A stretch of DNA of 64,000 bases from UBA7803 sp963822255 (GCA_963822255.1 CAWGGV010000007.1:62001-126000), one strand, 5' to 3'; positions 26,441 to 38,784 are shown, numbered from the stretch's first letter. Notes: generated from the letters alone by a model not told the origin. Translations and numbers: made by a program.

Positions 26441-26764
26441 ATGAGCGAACAGGGCCCGAAGCAGGAGCGGCCCTACCGAACGACGCTGGACATGAAAGAC
26501 AACGACCTTCCTGATGAAGACCTCGACGACGAGTTGCCGCCGAACGTCTCTGCTCACATCGAGCACCTGAACCGTAAGTGGTCCGAGGACGGGGAGCGCC
26601 ATCCCCGCCAGCAGCGCCATTTGCTCACCCGCCGCCGGATCGAAGACTGGCGCGAGGAGCGCGATCTGCGCCGGCAGTTCGAGGACGACGATCGACCTCG
26701 AGTAGACGCGGTGGGCGGCCGCGGTCGGCAGACCGTGCCTGGCGCCTCCCCTGTGCTTGATTAA
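26441..26764 (+). CDS. Small charged hypothetical protein
   Basis: 107 residues starting MSEQGPKQERPYRTTLDMKD, with an acidic region (DLPDEDLDDELPP) followed by TRRRIEDWREERDLRRQFED. The latter helix resembles the core of the PA3496-type small envelope-integrity family, but the match is weak. After residue 85 the sequence looks out of register, so the native C-terminus may be earlier. It lies divergent from hdfR and 50 bp before the amidase. Confidence 0.5.
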   Translation: MSEQGPKQERPYRTTLDMKDNDLPDEDLDDELPPNVSAHIEHLNRKWSEDGERHPRQQRHLLTRRRIEDWREERDLRRQFEDDDRPRVDAVGGRGRQTVPGASPVLD

Positions 26765-26815
26765 CGCCGCGGCACCCGGCAGAGTCAGCTGCCTTCCCAG
26801 ACGATCGGGTGTGCC

Positions 26816-28292
26816 ATGAGCGACTTCGTGTTTCTGTCGGCGACCGAGCTGGCCGAGGGGATCGCGTCCGGCCGGTTCTCCAGTGTCGAGGTGCTCGAGG
26901 CGTACCTGGCGCGGGTCGACCGGTACAATCCCGCGCTGAACGCGCTGGTGGTGGACGTGCGCGAGTCGGCCCTGGCGCGAGCGCGCGAGGCGGACGCCGC
27001 GCGGGCCCGCGGCGAGTCCTGGGGGCCGCTGCACGGCGTGCCCATGACCGTGAAGGAGTCGTACAACCTCGCCGGCAGCCCCACCACCTGGGGCAACCCG
27101 GACTGGAAGGACAACGTGCCCAGCTGAGGACGCCGTGCCGGTGGCGCGGCTGAAGGCCGCCGGCGCCGTGGTGTTCGGCAAGACCAACGTGCCCCTCTCC
27201 CTGGCGGACTTCCAGAGCTACAACGAGGTTTACGGCACCACGTGCAATCCTTACGACCACCAGCGGGTGCCCGGCGGCTCCTCCGGGGGCTCGGCGGCGG
27301 CGCTGGCGGCGGGGCTCACCGGGCTCGAGATCGGCTCGGACATCGGCGGCTCCATTCGAAACCCCGCGCACTACTGCGGCGTGTTCGGCCACAAGCCCAC
27401 CTGGAACCTGCTGTGGATGCGCGGCCACTCCGGCCCCGGCGACGTCCGCTCGGTGCCGGACATCTCGGTGATCGGGCCGCTGGCCCGCTCGGCGCTGGAT
27501 CTCGACACGGTGATCCGCATCCTCGCCGGCCCCGACGACATCACCGCCCGCGGCTATACCCTGACCCTGCCCGAGCTCGACCGTCAGTCCTTCGAGGGGC
27601 TGAAGGTCGCGGTGTGGGCCGACGACGAGCAGTGTCCGGTGTCCGCCACCGTGCGCGACCGGGTGGAACGGGTGGCGCAGCTGCTGCGGGACGGCGGCGC
27701 CCAGGTGGACTACGAGGCGCGGCCCGATTTTTCCGCCGAGCACGTGTTCGACGTGTACCAGAACCTGCTGCAGGCCACCATGGCCACCCGTATGCCCCTG
27801 GACGACTACCGGGGGCTGCAGAAGCGGGTGGCGGCCCTCGACCCCAACGACGACAGCCGCGCGGCCCAGGTGCAGCGCGCCCAGGTGTCCACGTTCCGCG
27901 ACTGGTCGGCCGGCAACGAAGCCCGCCAGCAGATGCGCTGGAAGTGGCACGAATTTTTCAGAGCGGGGCGGGAAGAAGCCAAAGGTTACGACGTGCTGCT
28001 CGCCCCGATCATGCCCACCCCCGCGTTTCCCCACGATCACCGCCTGTTCGGCGAGCGGACGATCCAGGTGGACAACCGGGAGTACCCCTACTTCCAGCAG
28101 GTGTTCTGGGCGGGTCTCACCGGGGTGGCCTACCTGCCGTCGACGGTGATCCCCACCGGGCTCACCGACGATGGCCTGCCGGTGGGCGTGCAGATCGCCG
28201 GACCCGAGTACTCCGATCTCGTCACCATCGGCATCGCTCGATTGCTGGAGGCCGCCGGCTGCCAGTTCGTGCCGCCGCACGCGTATCTGTGA
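26816..28292 (+). pseudogene. Amidase-signature enzyme with a one-base insertion
   Basis: The first 103 codons (MSDFVFLSATELAEGIASGR ... GPLHGVPMTVKESYNLAG) run into a stop at 27127. One base fewer at CCCAGCTGAG near 27121 restores the expected NVPAEDAVPVARLKAAGAVV. The catalytic triad is visible: Lys in TVKES, and the Ser pair in PGGSSGGSAAALAAG and GSDIGGSIRNPAHYCG. The total would be about 490 residues, normal for amidases that hydrolyse carboxamides. It ends eight bases before the mevalonate-pathway genes and is probably co-transcribed with them, but no role in that pathway is known. Confidence 0.85.
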
Positions 28293-28299
28293 GGGTCGT

Positions 28300-29242
28300 G
28301 TGAGTGCCGTCGCTCACGCCCACCCGAACATCGCCCTGATCAAGTACTGGGGGAAGGCCCCCGGTGCGGGCAACGTGCCCGCCGCGCCTTCCCTGTCGGT
28401 GACCCTCGATACCCTCACCACCACCACCGAGGTGCGCGAGGCCGCCGCCGATCGCTTCCACCTGAACGGCCGCGAGACCGCCGATGCCAAGATGGCCGGC
28501 TGTCTCGCGCGGCTGCGCCAGCGGTACTCGGTGCCGCCGGTGGAGGTGCACACCGCCAACGACTTTCCCACCGCGGCCGGGCTTGCGTCGTCAGCGTCCG
28601 GGTTCGCCGCGCTGGTGACCGCCCTCGACGCCGCCTTCGGCCTCGGCATGAGCGCGGCCGAGCGCTCGGAGGCGGCCCGCCAGGCGTCGGCGTCCGCCGC
28701 GCGCTCGGTGTTCGGCGGCTTCGTCACCCTGGAGGGGCCGGAATGGCAGGGTCGTGAGCTGCTGGCCCCGAACGACTGGCCGCTGAGCGTCGTCATCGCG
28801 GTCACCGACACCGCCGGCAAGAGCCATATCCTCGTCGGACGGCATGCGGCTGTCGGCGGCCACCTCCCCCTTCTACCCGGCGTGGGTGGAGACCACCCAC
28901 CTCGACTTCCGCTCGGCCCTGGCGGCCATGCAGGCGAAGGATTTCGCCGTGCTCGCCGCGCTGGCCGAGCACAGTTGCCTGAAGATGCACGCGGTGATGC
29001 TGTCGACCCGGCCGGAGCTCATCTACTGGAACCCGGCCACCGTGGCGTGCCTGCACCGGGTTCGGGCGCTGCGCGAGGACGGCGAGTCGGTGTTTTTCAC
29101 GATCGATGCCGGGCCGCAGGTGAAGGCCGTGTGCCTGCCGCAGAGCGCGGGCGCCGTCGCCGACGCCCTGGCCGAGGTGCCCGGCGTGCACCAGGTCGTC
29201 ATCACCGGGCTCGGCCCCGGCGCGTGGGTGGACCCATCGTGA
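28300..29242 (+). pseudogene. mvaD: Diphosphomevalonate decarboxylase with a one-base insertion
   Basis: A GTG at 28300 starts VSAVAHAHPNIALIKYWGK, the signature of diphosphomevalonate decarboxylase, followed by FPTAAGLASSASGFAALV (the ATP/substrate loop of this GHMP enzyme). An extra C near 28824 shifts the frame. Removing it gives KSISSSDGMRLSAATSPFYP and then FFTIDAGPQVKAVCLP, completing about 313 residues. The enzyme makes isopentenyl diphosphate from mevalonate diphosphate. Its stop overlaps the next start as GTGA. The frame error may be in the assembly because every motif is preserved. Confidence 0.85.
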
Positions 29243-30200
29243 CCGCTGCGCGGGCGATCACCGCGCAGGCGCCGGGCAAGGTCGTGCTCTGGGGTGAATA
29301 CGCCGTGCTCGCCGGCGCCCCGGCGCTGGTGATGGCGGTGAGCCGCTACGCCCGCTGCACGGTCGAGACCGGCGGCGAGGGCTGGCGCTTCGCGTCCCCC
29401 GGCTTCGCCCCGGGCACCGTCAGCGTTTCCGCGGAACGGCTCTGCGCCGCCGAGCCGCCGCCGGCCGGCGCCTGCTGGGCGTTGGTCTGGCAGGTGATGC
29501 GGGGGCGCTGTGCGCCGGGGGTCTGGCGCTGGCGTGTGCCTGGATACCCGGAGCTTCCATCAGGACGGCCGCAAGCTCGGCATCGGCTCGAGCGCGGCGC
29601 TGGGCGTGGCCGTGTACGCCGCGTTCGCCCGCCTGTTCGGCGCGCCGCCGAGCTTCGCCGAGGCGCTCGACGTCCACCGCCGGTTCCAGGGCGGTGCCGG
29701 CAGCGGCGTGGACGTGGCGGCGGCCTGGCACGGCGGCACCCTGCGCTTCGAACGCTCCGCCGCCGGCGACGTGGACGCAGCGCCCTGCCCGCTGCCCGAC
29801 GGCCTCGAGCCGTGCTTCGTGTTCGCCGGCGAGTCCGCCAGCACCACCCGCCACCTGGAGCGGTTCCGGCAATGGCGCGACGGCGGCGGCCGCGACGAGC
29901 TCGACGCCCTTTCGGCCGCGTCCGCGGCCCTGTTCGAGGCGGCCGACCCGATGGCCGCCCTCAGCCGCTACGTGGCGGCCTTGGACGACCTCGACCGCGC
30001 CGCCGAGCTCGGCATCTTCAGCGCCGCCCACGACCGGCTGCGCCGGCTTGCCTCGGATGCCGGAGTGGTCTACAAACCGTGCGGCGCCGGCGGCGGCGAC
30101 ATCGGCGCCGCGTTCACCCCGGATTCTGCGGCCGCGGAGCGCTTCCGCCGCGCGGCCGCCGACGATGGTTTTCTGCCCCTACCTCTGGAGACTGCGTCCC

Positions 30201-30223
<23 letters not shown>
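29239..30223 (+). pseudogene. Phosphomevalonate kinase (GHMP family) with a frameshift
   Basis: A GTG at 29239, overlapping the mvaD stop, begins VTAARAITAQAPGKVVLWGE and YAVLAGAPALVMAVSRYARC, the first GHMP motif. Between about 29505 and 29540 the frame moves. The rest, CLDTRSFHQDGRKLGIGSSA then ALGVAVYAAFARLFG, has the glycine/serine-rich ATP loop, and near the end VVYKPCGAGGGDIGAAF is the third motif. Position between mvaD and the HMG-CoA reductase-mevalonate kinase fusion supports phosphomevalonate kinase, the only kinase step otherwise missing. Total about 325 residues. Confidence 0.78.
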
Positions 30224-32474
<2,251 letters not shown>

Positions 32475-32525
32475 CGCGGGTCAGCGAGTGCTTGTGCATT
32501 CATCTTCCGGGGGAGAGTAAGAGCG

Positions 32526-34058
32526 ATGAGAAGACTGCTGAACACACTGGCGGCCGTGGGTCTGCTCGCCGGCACACTGCCGGCCTGGGCGGCGATGGAT
32601 CTCGACCCGGGACAGCGAGCGTTCTTCGATCTGTACAAGGAACTGGTGGAAACGAACACCCAGCTATCCAACGGGAGCTGCACGCTCGCCGCGCAGCGCA
32701 TGGCGACGCGGTTGCGCTCCGCGGGCTTCACCGCGCGCGAGATCACCCCGTTCTCGGTGCCGGAGCATCCGAAGGACGGCGGTCTGGTTCTGGTGTGGAA
32801 AGGAACTTCATCAACGTTACCGCCCATGCTGTTGCTTGCGCATCTCGACGTGGTCGAGGCAAAGCGCTCCGATTGGGAGCGTGACCCTTACACCCTCGTC
32901 GAGGAGAACGGCTACTACTACGCACGCGGCGCGGTCGACGACAAGGCCATGGCAGCGATCTGGGTCGACACGCTGATGCGCTTGCGTCGCGAGGGAATCA
33001 AGCCGGACCGAACGATCAAGCTAGCCCTCACCTGCGGCGAGGAGACCAGCGGCGCGTTCAACGGCGCGGAGTGGCTCGCCAAAAACAAGCGGGACCTGAT
33101 CGACGCCGGTTTTGCGTTCAACGAGGGCGGCGGCGGCCGCACCGATGGCGAAGGCCATCTGCTGGTCGAGACCCTTCAGGTCGGCGAGAAGGCGTACCAG
33201 GACTTCACCCTGACCACCACCAACCCCGGCGGACACAGCTCCCAGCCGGTTCGCGCCAACGCCATCTATTCCATGGCGGAGGCGCTGCTCGCGATCCGCA
33301 ACTTCGAGTTCCCCGTCGAGTTCAACGATACCACCCGCGCCTTCTTCGAGAAGGCCGGCCGGCTCCGGGGCGGTGAAGAGGGCGCCGCCATGCTGGCGCT
33401 GGTGAAAGACCCCACGGATGAGCACGCGCAGGCCATCGTCGACCAGGACAAGATGCTGCACTCGATGCTTCGAACCACGTGCGTCGCGACGATGATCGAC
33501 GGCGGCCACGCGTTGAACGCGCTGCCGCAGACCGTGACGGCCAATGTGAACTGCAGGATGTTCCCGGGCAGAACCGCCGAGGAGACGCAGGCGGCGCTCG
33601 CGACGGCCATCGGCGACGACGCGGTGAAGATCGAGCAACGCGTGAAGGACAAGCCGGTCGCCACACCGCCGCCGCTGGATCCGAAGATCATCGAGCCCAT
33701 CGAGCGGGTTGCCGCCAAGCACTTCCCGGGCGTTCCGGTGATCCCGTCGATGTCCACCGGTGCGACGGACGGCCTGTACCTGGAGGCGGTGGGCATTCCC
33801 GTCTACGGGGTGCCCGGCGTCTGGGTCGACCCGGATGGCAACGGCTTGCACGGCCTGAACGAAAGGGTGGAAGCCCGGGCGCTGTACACCGCGCGGGACT
33901 ATCTTTACGACCTGGTGAAGACGTTTGCGGTAGCCCCGAACGCTGATTTCCCGTGGGAGCGACCTCCCGGTCGCGATTGCTTCAGGACATTCGCGACCGG
34001 GAGGTCGCTCCCACAGTGTAAGATGCAACCTCGCAGAGCAGCTTCGGAACCGCCATGA
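32526..34058 (+). CDS. Exported M20-family metallopeptidase
   Basis: 510 residues with a cleavable signal peptide (RRLLNTLAAVGLLAGTLPAW then AAM). The zinc ligands are recognisable: His/Asp in LLLAHLDVVEAKRSDW, Asp in YARGAVDDKAMAAIW, Glu-Glu in LALTCGEETSGAFNG, and a distal His in GNGLHGLNERVEAR. Between residues 220 and 340 lies the dimerisation-type lid (TTTNPGGHSSQPVRANAIY). It should hydrolyse peptides or acylated amino acids in the periplasm. The last 35 codons run through a REP-like inverted repeat, so the ancestral C-terminus probably ended near DLVKTFAVAPNA. The stop overlaps the next ATG (ATGA). Confidence 0.92.
   Translation: MRRLLNTLAAVGLLAGTLPAWAAMDLDPGQRAFFDLYKELVETNTQLSNGSCTLAAQRMATRLRSAGFTAREITPFSVPEHPKDGGLVLVWKGTSSTLPPMLLLAHLDVVEAKRSDWERDPYTLVEENGYYYARGAVDDKAMAAIWVDTLMRLRREGIKPDRTIKLALTCGEETSGAFNGAEWLAKNKRDLIDAGFAFNEGGGGRTDGEGHLLVETLQVGEKAYQDFTLTTTNPGGHSSQPVRANAIYSMAEALLAIRNFEFPVEFNDTTRAFFEKAGRLRGGEEGAAMLALVKDPTDEHAQAIVDQDKMLHSMLRTTCVATMIDGGHALNALPQTVTANVNCRMFPGRTAEETQAALATAIGDDAVKIEQRVKDKPVATPPPLDPKIIEPIERVAAKHFPGVPVIPSMSTGATDGLYLEAVGIPVYGVPGVWVDPDGNGLHGLNERVEARALYTARDYLYDLVKTFAVAPNADFPWERPPGRDCFRTFATGRSLPQCKMQPRRAASEPP
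33953..34014. repeat. REP-like inverted pair inside the end of the M20 gene
   Basis: Two 24-base arms (33953-33976 and 33991-34014) are perfect reverse complements, the left one beginning GTGGGAGCGACCTCCCGG, with a 14-base loop. Each arm itself contains a smaller palindrome. This is the paired arrangement seen for REP units mobilised by RAYT transposases. It can act as a transcript hairpin between the M20 and molybdopterin genes. Confidence 0.8.
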
Positions 34059-36157
34059 CTGCCGTCGAAAAACGCACCTTCTGTCGTGTCTGCGAGCCCG
34101 CCTGCGGCCTCATCGCGACGGTCGAGAACGAGGAACTGGTGGCGCTGCGGGCGGACCGCGAGCACCCGATTTCCCAGGGCTTCGTCTGCAACAAAGGCAT
34201 CTATGGCCTCGACATCCACAACGATCCCGACCGCCTGCGCGCGCCGCTGAAGCGCGTCGGGCCGGGCGAGTTCCAGGAGATCTCCTGGGATCAGGCACTC
34301 GAAGAAATCAGCCAGCGGCTCACCGCGATAAAAACGCGCTGGGGCGATTCCGCGCTGGCGAGCTACAGCGGTAACCCGGGCGCGTTCAACACCCTGCAGG
34401 GCCCCAGCCAGGGAAGCTTCCTGCTGCAGGCGGGCGTGCAGAAGTTTTTCGGCTCGGGGACCCAGGATTGCGCGAACAAGTTCAGCGGCAGCCACGCGGT
34501 GTTCGGCACCCGCACGCTGCATCCGGTGCCCGACATCGACCACTCGGACTTCATCCTCATCATCGGCGAGAACCCGGCGGTGAGCCACATGTCGTTCGTG
34601 TCCATCCCGCATCCGATGAAGCACCTGAAGGACGCCGAGCAGCGCGGCGCGACCGTGCTGTACGTCAATCCCCGCCAGATCGAGTCTGCGCGCACCGCGG
34701 GCCAGGTGCTGAAGATCCGCCCGGACACCGATGTCTATCTGCTCGCCGCGCTGATCCACGAAATCGACCGGCACGTCGGCTTCGACGCAGCCGCCCGTCT
34801 GCACGGTCGTCACGTGGACGAGCTGCGCGCCTTCGCGGCCGGCTATCCCGCCGAGCGGGTCGCGCCGATCACCGGCATCCCCGCCCAGGTCATCCGGGAT
34901 CTTGCCCGCGATTTCGCGTCGGCCCCTTCGGCGTGCGTACACATGTCCACGGGTGTCAACATGGGCCGCCAGGGCACGCTCGCCTACTGGCTGGTGCACA
35001 TGCTGACACTCGTCACCGGCAATCTCGGGGTCCGCGGAGGCAACTTCTATTCGCTCGGCTTCTACGAGCGCGCGCCGGCCGCCGGGCGCATTGCATCCGA
35101 AGAGTTCATCGACACCCCATTCGGCTCGATCCGCAAGCCCGGCAGCGGGATCAGCCTGCCCGGCAATCTGATGGCCGACTACATCCTGAACCCCGCCGAT
35201 CCCGTGAAGGCGCTGTTCGTGAGCTGCGGCAACCCGGTGCTGTCGATCGGCGGCGAGGCACGCATGCACGAGGCACTCGAGCAGCTCGACCTCCTCGTCT
35301 GTATCGACATCTATCGGAACGCGACGGCCGAGCACGCCCACTACGTGCTGCCGGCCGCAGGGGCGTTCGAGCGTGAGGACATCAACCTCACCGGCCTGGG
35401 CCTGCAGTTCCAGCCGAGCGTGCAGTACACCGAGGCGGTGGTGCCGCCGAAGTACGAGCGCAAACCCGACTGGTGGATCTGGGAGCGGCTTGCCCAGCGC
35501 ATGGGCTACCGGTCCGCCTTCGACGACGCAGCCGAGCCGGACATGTGGGCGCGGGTAGACGCGATGCTGCGCTCGCGTGGGCGCTCGTTCGCCGAGCTGA
35601 AAGCCTCGCAGATCATTGCGCTGGAACGCTCGACTCCGGAGGAACTGTTCCAGCGGATCCAGCATGACGACGGGATGATCGACTGCTGCCCAGCGATATT
35701 CGCCGACGCCATCGGCCGCATGGAGCGCATCTTCGGCGAGCTCGCCGCCGAGCCGACGGATCAGCTCAAGCTCATCACCAAGCGCGACGGCTACATGCTG
35801 AACAGCTGGTACTCGAACGTCGCCAAGCTCAAGCGCCGCGGACGGGCGGAGAATCCGCTGTTCATGCATCCCGACGACGCACGCAATCGACAACTCGCGG
35901 AAGCGGACCGGATCCGGGTAACCAGCCGCCACGGCAGCATCGAGACAACGCTGACCCTGGCGGACGACCTGATGCCTGGGGTGGTCGCGATGACCCACGG
36001 CGGCGGTCATGGCCGCACCCCGGGCATGCGCCTCGCGAATGCGTCACCCGGGGCCAACTGCAACGAGCTGCTGCCATCGGGCGCCGGCAGCTACGAACCC
36101 CTGTCCAGCCAGGCGCATATGACCGGCGTTGCGGTAGAAGTCACCCGGATCGGCTGA
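34055..36157 (+). CDS. Molybdopterin-dependent oxidoreductase with an Fe4-S4 site
   Basis: 700 residues of the DMSO-reductase superfamily. The N-terminal cluster motif is CRVCEPACGL with a fourth Cys in GFVCNKG near residue 46. Later blocks are LASYSGNPGAFNTLQGPSQG, DFILIIGENPAVSHMSF, VNPRQIESARTAG, ALFVSCGNPVLSIGG and the C-terminal molybdopterin-dinucleotide cap domain (NPLFMHPDDARNRQL; MTHGGGHGRTPGM). No Tat signal is visible, so it is likely cytoplasmic, as in assimilatory or formate-dehydrogenase-like relatives. No partner subunit is adjacent. ATG overlaps the upstream stop. Confidence 0.92.
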   Translation: MTAVEKRTFCRVCEPACGLIATVENEELVALRADREHPISQGFVCNKGIYGLDIHNDPDRLRAPLKRVGPGEFQEISWDQALEEISQRLTAIKTRWGDSALASYSGNPGAFNTLQGPSQGSFLLQAGVQKFFGSGTQDCANKFSGSHAVFGTRTLHPVPDIDHSDFILIIGENPAVSHMSFVSIPHPMKHLKDAEQRGATVLYVNPRQIESARTAGQVLKIRPDTDVYLLAALIHEIDRHVGFDAAARLHGRHVDELRAFAAGYPAERVAPITGIPAQVIRDLARDFASAPSACVHMSTGVNMGRQGTLAYWLVHMLTLVTGNLGVRGGNFYSLGFYERAPAAGRIASEEFIDTPFGSIRKPGSGISLPGNLMADYILNPADPVKALFVSCGNPVLSIGGEARMHEALEQLDLLVCIDIYRNATAEHAHYVLPAAGAFEREDINLTGLGLQFQPSVQYTEAVVPPKYERKPDWWIWERLAQRMGYRSAFDDAAEPDMWARVDAMLRSRGRSFAELKASQIIALERSTPEELFQRIQHDDGMIDCCPAIFADAIGRMERIFGELAAEPTDQLKLITKRDGYMLNSWYSNVAKLKRRGRAENPLFMHPDDARNRQLAEADRIRVTSRHGSIETTLTLADDLMPGVVAMTHGGGHGRTPGMRLANASPGANCNELLPSGAGSYEPLSSQAHMTGVAVEVTRIG

Positions 36158-36164
36158 GAGAGCA

Positions 36165-36572
36165 TCATGGGATGGCGAGGACTCCGACCTCCCCGGCGTC
36201 GCTTTCGAGCCAGGCCTCGGCCTCGACGCGGGTCCGCACCACTCCGATGGCGTTCTTGCTCTCCGACTGCAGCAGCTCATACATGCGGGCCAGACCGAAG
36301 GCCAGCTCCGTGGGCGCGACGATGGCCACGCGGACCGGCTCCCCCTTGCATGTGTTGACGGCGGTGGTGAAGGAGAAGCTGCGCAGCTCGTCGGCCGCCA
36401 GCTTGATCTCCGTCACGCTGGTCAAATCGAAGATCTCGGAGAAGGAAGGGTCGAAGTGCTCATGCTGGTACAACGCGCGATAGTACTCGTGGAGTGTTTT
36501 CTCGGTAACACAGCCACTTAGGCGCGTCTCGATCCGGCGCGCTTGCGGGTCGATAGAGATCTCTGTGGGCAT
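36165..36572 (-). CDS. SpoIIAA/STAS-like small protein
   Basis: 135 residues starting MPTEISIDPQARRIETRLSG. The alternation of short strands and helices (EIFDLTSVTEIKLAADELRS; VRVAIVAPTELAFGLARMYE) is typical of SpoIIAA-like/STAS-fold proteins, which bind lipids or partner proteins. No catalytic residue is obvious. It converges with the molybdopterin gene (7-base gap) and is divergent from the gamma-glutamyltransferase. Confidence 0.65.
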   Translation of the reverse strand: MPTEISIDPQARRIETRLSGCVTEKTLHEYYRALYQHEHFDPSFSEIFDLTSVTEIKLAADELRSFSFTTAVNTCKGEPVRVAIVAPTELAFGLARMYELLQSESKNAIGVVRTRVEAEAWLESDAGEVGVLAIP

Positions 36573-36583
36573 CAGCTCTTGTT

Positions 36584-36619
36584 GCGCAGGTATAACGCAA
36601 GCGCACAGTATACCTGTGC
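36584..36619. promoter_or_regulatory. Inverted repeat between divergent genes, possible operator
   Basis: GCGCAGGTATA (36584-36594) faces TATACCTGTGC (36609-36619): 11-bp arms with one mismatch and a 14-base spacer. It starts 12 bases upstream of the STAS-like ATG and lies in the 220-bp gap to the gamma-glutamyltransferase. The repeat is visible; the binding of a regulator is inferred. Confidence 0.4.
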
Positions 36620-36790
36620 CGCAGAGCTGCACAATCGTTCCAACGCGGCTCCTGTGCGCCGTTACGGCGAAACGCCTGTGTGCGCGAGTTGGACGGCAGG
36701 CGTTCCTTCTTCGGCGCCGTCGTCGGCATTTGCCGATCCATGGGCACCGGCCGCAGAATGACCCCACTCCGCACTTCGGGAAACCCGCGC

Positions 36791-38518
36791 ATGCTCGATT
36801 CGTTGCCTTTGATTCTGTCGCGACAGGTTCGCGTGATCCTCAAGCACGTCCTGGTTCTGCTGCTGTGCGTCGGTGCCGGCGGCGCAGCCGCTGCCATACC
36901 GGAGCCGGTGCACGGCGCTCACGGCGCCGTGGCGTCGCGCTCCCTGCTCGCCTCGCAGGTCGGCGTGGACATCATGAAGGCCGGCGGCAACGCCATCGAC
37001 GCCGCGGTCGCCACCGCCTTCGCCCAGGCGGTGACCTGGCCGTCTGCGGGCAACATCGGCGGCGGCGGCTTCATGGTCATCCGGCTCGCCGATGGCACGG
37101 TGGTCACCAACGACCACCGGGAGGAGGCGCCCGCGGCCGCGACCCGCACCATGTACCAGGACAAGGACGGCAACATCATCGCCGGCCTGTCACTGCATTC
37201 GCACCTGGCCGCGGGGATCCCGGGCTCGGTGGCCGGGCTGCTCGATGTGCTGGAGCGCTACGGCAAGCTCGACCGCAAGACTGTGATGGCCCCGGCCATC
37301 CGCCTCGCCCGCGAAGGCTTCCGTCTGTCCTTCGACCAGGCGCGCAGCTTCAAGAGCGCGCTGAAGGAGATGAGCAAGTACCCGTCGAGCATGAAGAAGT
37401 TCACGAAAAACGGCGACCCCTACGAGGCCGGCGAGCTGTTCCGCCAGCCGGACCTGGCGGACACGCTGCAGCGCATCTCGGACCAGGGCAAGAACGGGTT
37501 CTACAAGGGGAAGACGGCGGACCTGATCGTCGCGGAGATGAAGTCCGGCGGCGGCCTGATCACCCACAAGGACCTCGAGCAGTACCGCTCGGTGTGGCGC
37601 AAGCCGATCCACGGCAGCTATCGCGGCTATGAAATCTGGAGCATGCCGCCGCCATCTTCCGGCGGGGTGCTGCTGGTGCAGATGCTCAACATGTTCAAGC
37701 CCTACGACATCCGCAGCATGGGCTACGGTAGCGCGGCAACCGTGCACCTGATGGTCGAGGCCGAGCGCCGCGCCTACGCGGACCGCGCCACCCACCTGGG
37801 GGACTCGGATTTCTATCCGGTGCCGGTCGACATGCTCACCGACCCCGAGTACGCACAGCACCGCATGGCCAGCTTCGATCCGCAGCACGCGACGCCGAGC
37901 GCCGAGGTCGGCGCCGGCAAATGGCCGGCCGAGGAGCCGGACACCACCCAGCTCGCCGCCATGGACGACGCCGGCAACACGGTGAGCTACACCACCACCC
38001 TGAACCTCAGCTACGGCACCAAGATCACCGTGGCCGGCGCCGGCTTCCTGCTCAACGACGAGATGGACGACTTCTCGTCCAAGCCGGGCGTGCCGAACGC
38101 CTACGGCCTGATCGGCGCCGAGGCGAACGCCATCGAGCCCCACAAGCGGATGCTCAGCTCCATGACGCCCACCATCGTCACCAAGGGCGACGACGTCTGG
38201 CTGGCCACCGGGTCGCCCGGCGGCTCGACGATCATCACCACCACCTTGCAGGTGATCGTCAACAGCATCGATCACGACATGCCCCTGAACGACGCGGTGG
38301 GTCTGCCGCGCTTCCACTCCCAGTGGAAGCCCGACAACGTCTGGTACGAACCGTACGGCCTATCCCCCGACACGCTGAGCCTGCTGAACGACATGGGCCA
38401 CAAGATGGTGCTGGCGCCATGGGGAACGATCGGCGACGCGAACTCGGTGGAGAAGGCCGACGGCCTGATCGAGGGCATGAGCGACCCCCGCAACGACGGC
38501 GGCGCGGCGGCGTACTGA
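36791..38518 (+). CDS. ggt: Gamma-glutamyltransferase family protein
   Basis: 575 residues from ATG 36791, with an N-terminal hydrophobic export segment (VLVLLLCVGAGGAAAAIP). Recognisable blocks are DIMKAGGNAIDAAVATAFA, GNIGGGGFMVIRLADG, MPPPSSGGVLLVQML and the C-terminal LATGSPGGSTIITTTLQV. The autoprocessing/nucleophile site reads DTTQLAAMDDAGNTVS. The family signature has His after the Thr pair and Ser two residues later; here they are Gln and Ala. Such enzymes are made as a proenzyme and cleaved before the catalytic Thr. A longer upstream start (36680) is possible but would precede the signal with unlikely sequence. Confidence 0.88.
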   Translation: MLDSLPLILSRQVRVILKHVLVLLLCVGAGGAAAAIPEPVHGAHGAVASRSLLASQVGVDIMKAGGNAIDAAVATAFAQAVTWPSAGNIGGGGFMVIRLADGTVVTNDHREEAPAAATRTMYQDKDGNIIAGLSLHSHLAAGIPGSVAGLLDVLERYGKLDRKTVMAPAIRLAREGFRLSFDQARSFKSALKEMSKYPSSMKKFTKNGDPYEAGELFRQPDLADTLQRISDQGKNGFYKGKTADLIVAEMKSGGGLITHKDLEQYRSVWRKPIHGSYRGYEIWSMPPPSSGGVLLVQMLNMFKPYDIRSMGYGSAATVHLMVEAERRAYADRATHLGDSDFYPVPVDMLTDPEYAQHRMASFDPQHATPSAEVGAGKWPAEEPDTTQLAAMDDAGNTVSYTTTLNLSYGTKITVAGAGFLLNDEMDDFSSKPGVPNAYGLIGAEANAIEPHKRMLSSMTPTIVTKGDDVWLATGSPGGSTIITTTLQVIVNSIDHDMPLNDAVGLPRFHSQWKPDNVWYEPYGLSPDTLSLLNDMGHKMVLAPWGTIGDANSVEKADGLIEGMSDPRNDGGAAAY

Positions 38519-38784
38519 CGGCGCCGGCGGGCCGTCAGCGCGCACCCCGCCGTGGCCATGGTGCTCGCGAAACAGGTCCGCGCGTAATGGGTCGCGTGGC
38601 GACGTGGCTCCTGACTCGGGTGATCCGGACCGGATGCACGAGTACCGGCATTCAGTCGTTCAGGGCGCGGGCGGCGAATGGTCGAACGTGGTCCGGCGTT
38701 GGCAGAGTTTGCCAAGGAGCGGTCATTCGCCGAGGCCGAGATTCACCTCTGCCGTCGGCGGCAGCCGGCCAAGACCAGTCGTTC

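Noticed and set aside
26441..26764. maoP, the usual neighbour of hdfR in enterobacteria
   Set aside because: The product has none of the MaoP sequence blocks and is acidic with a different helix pattern.
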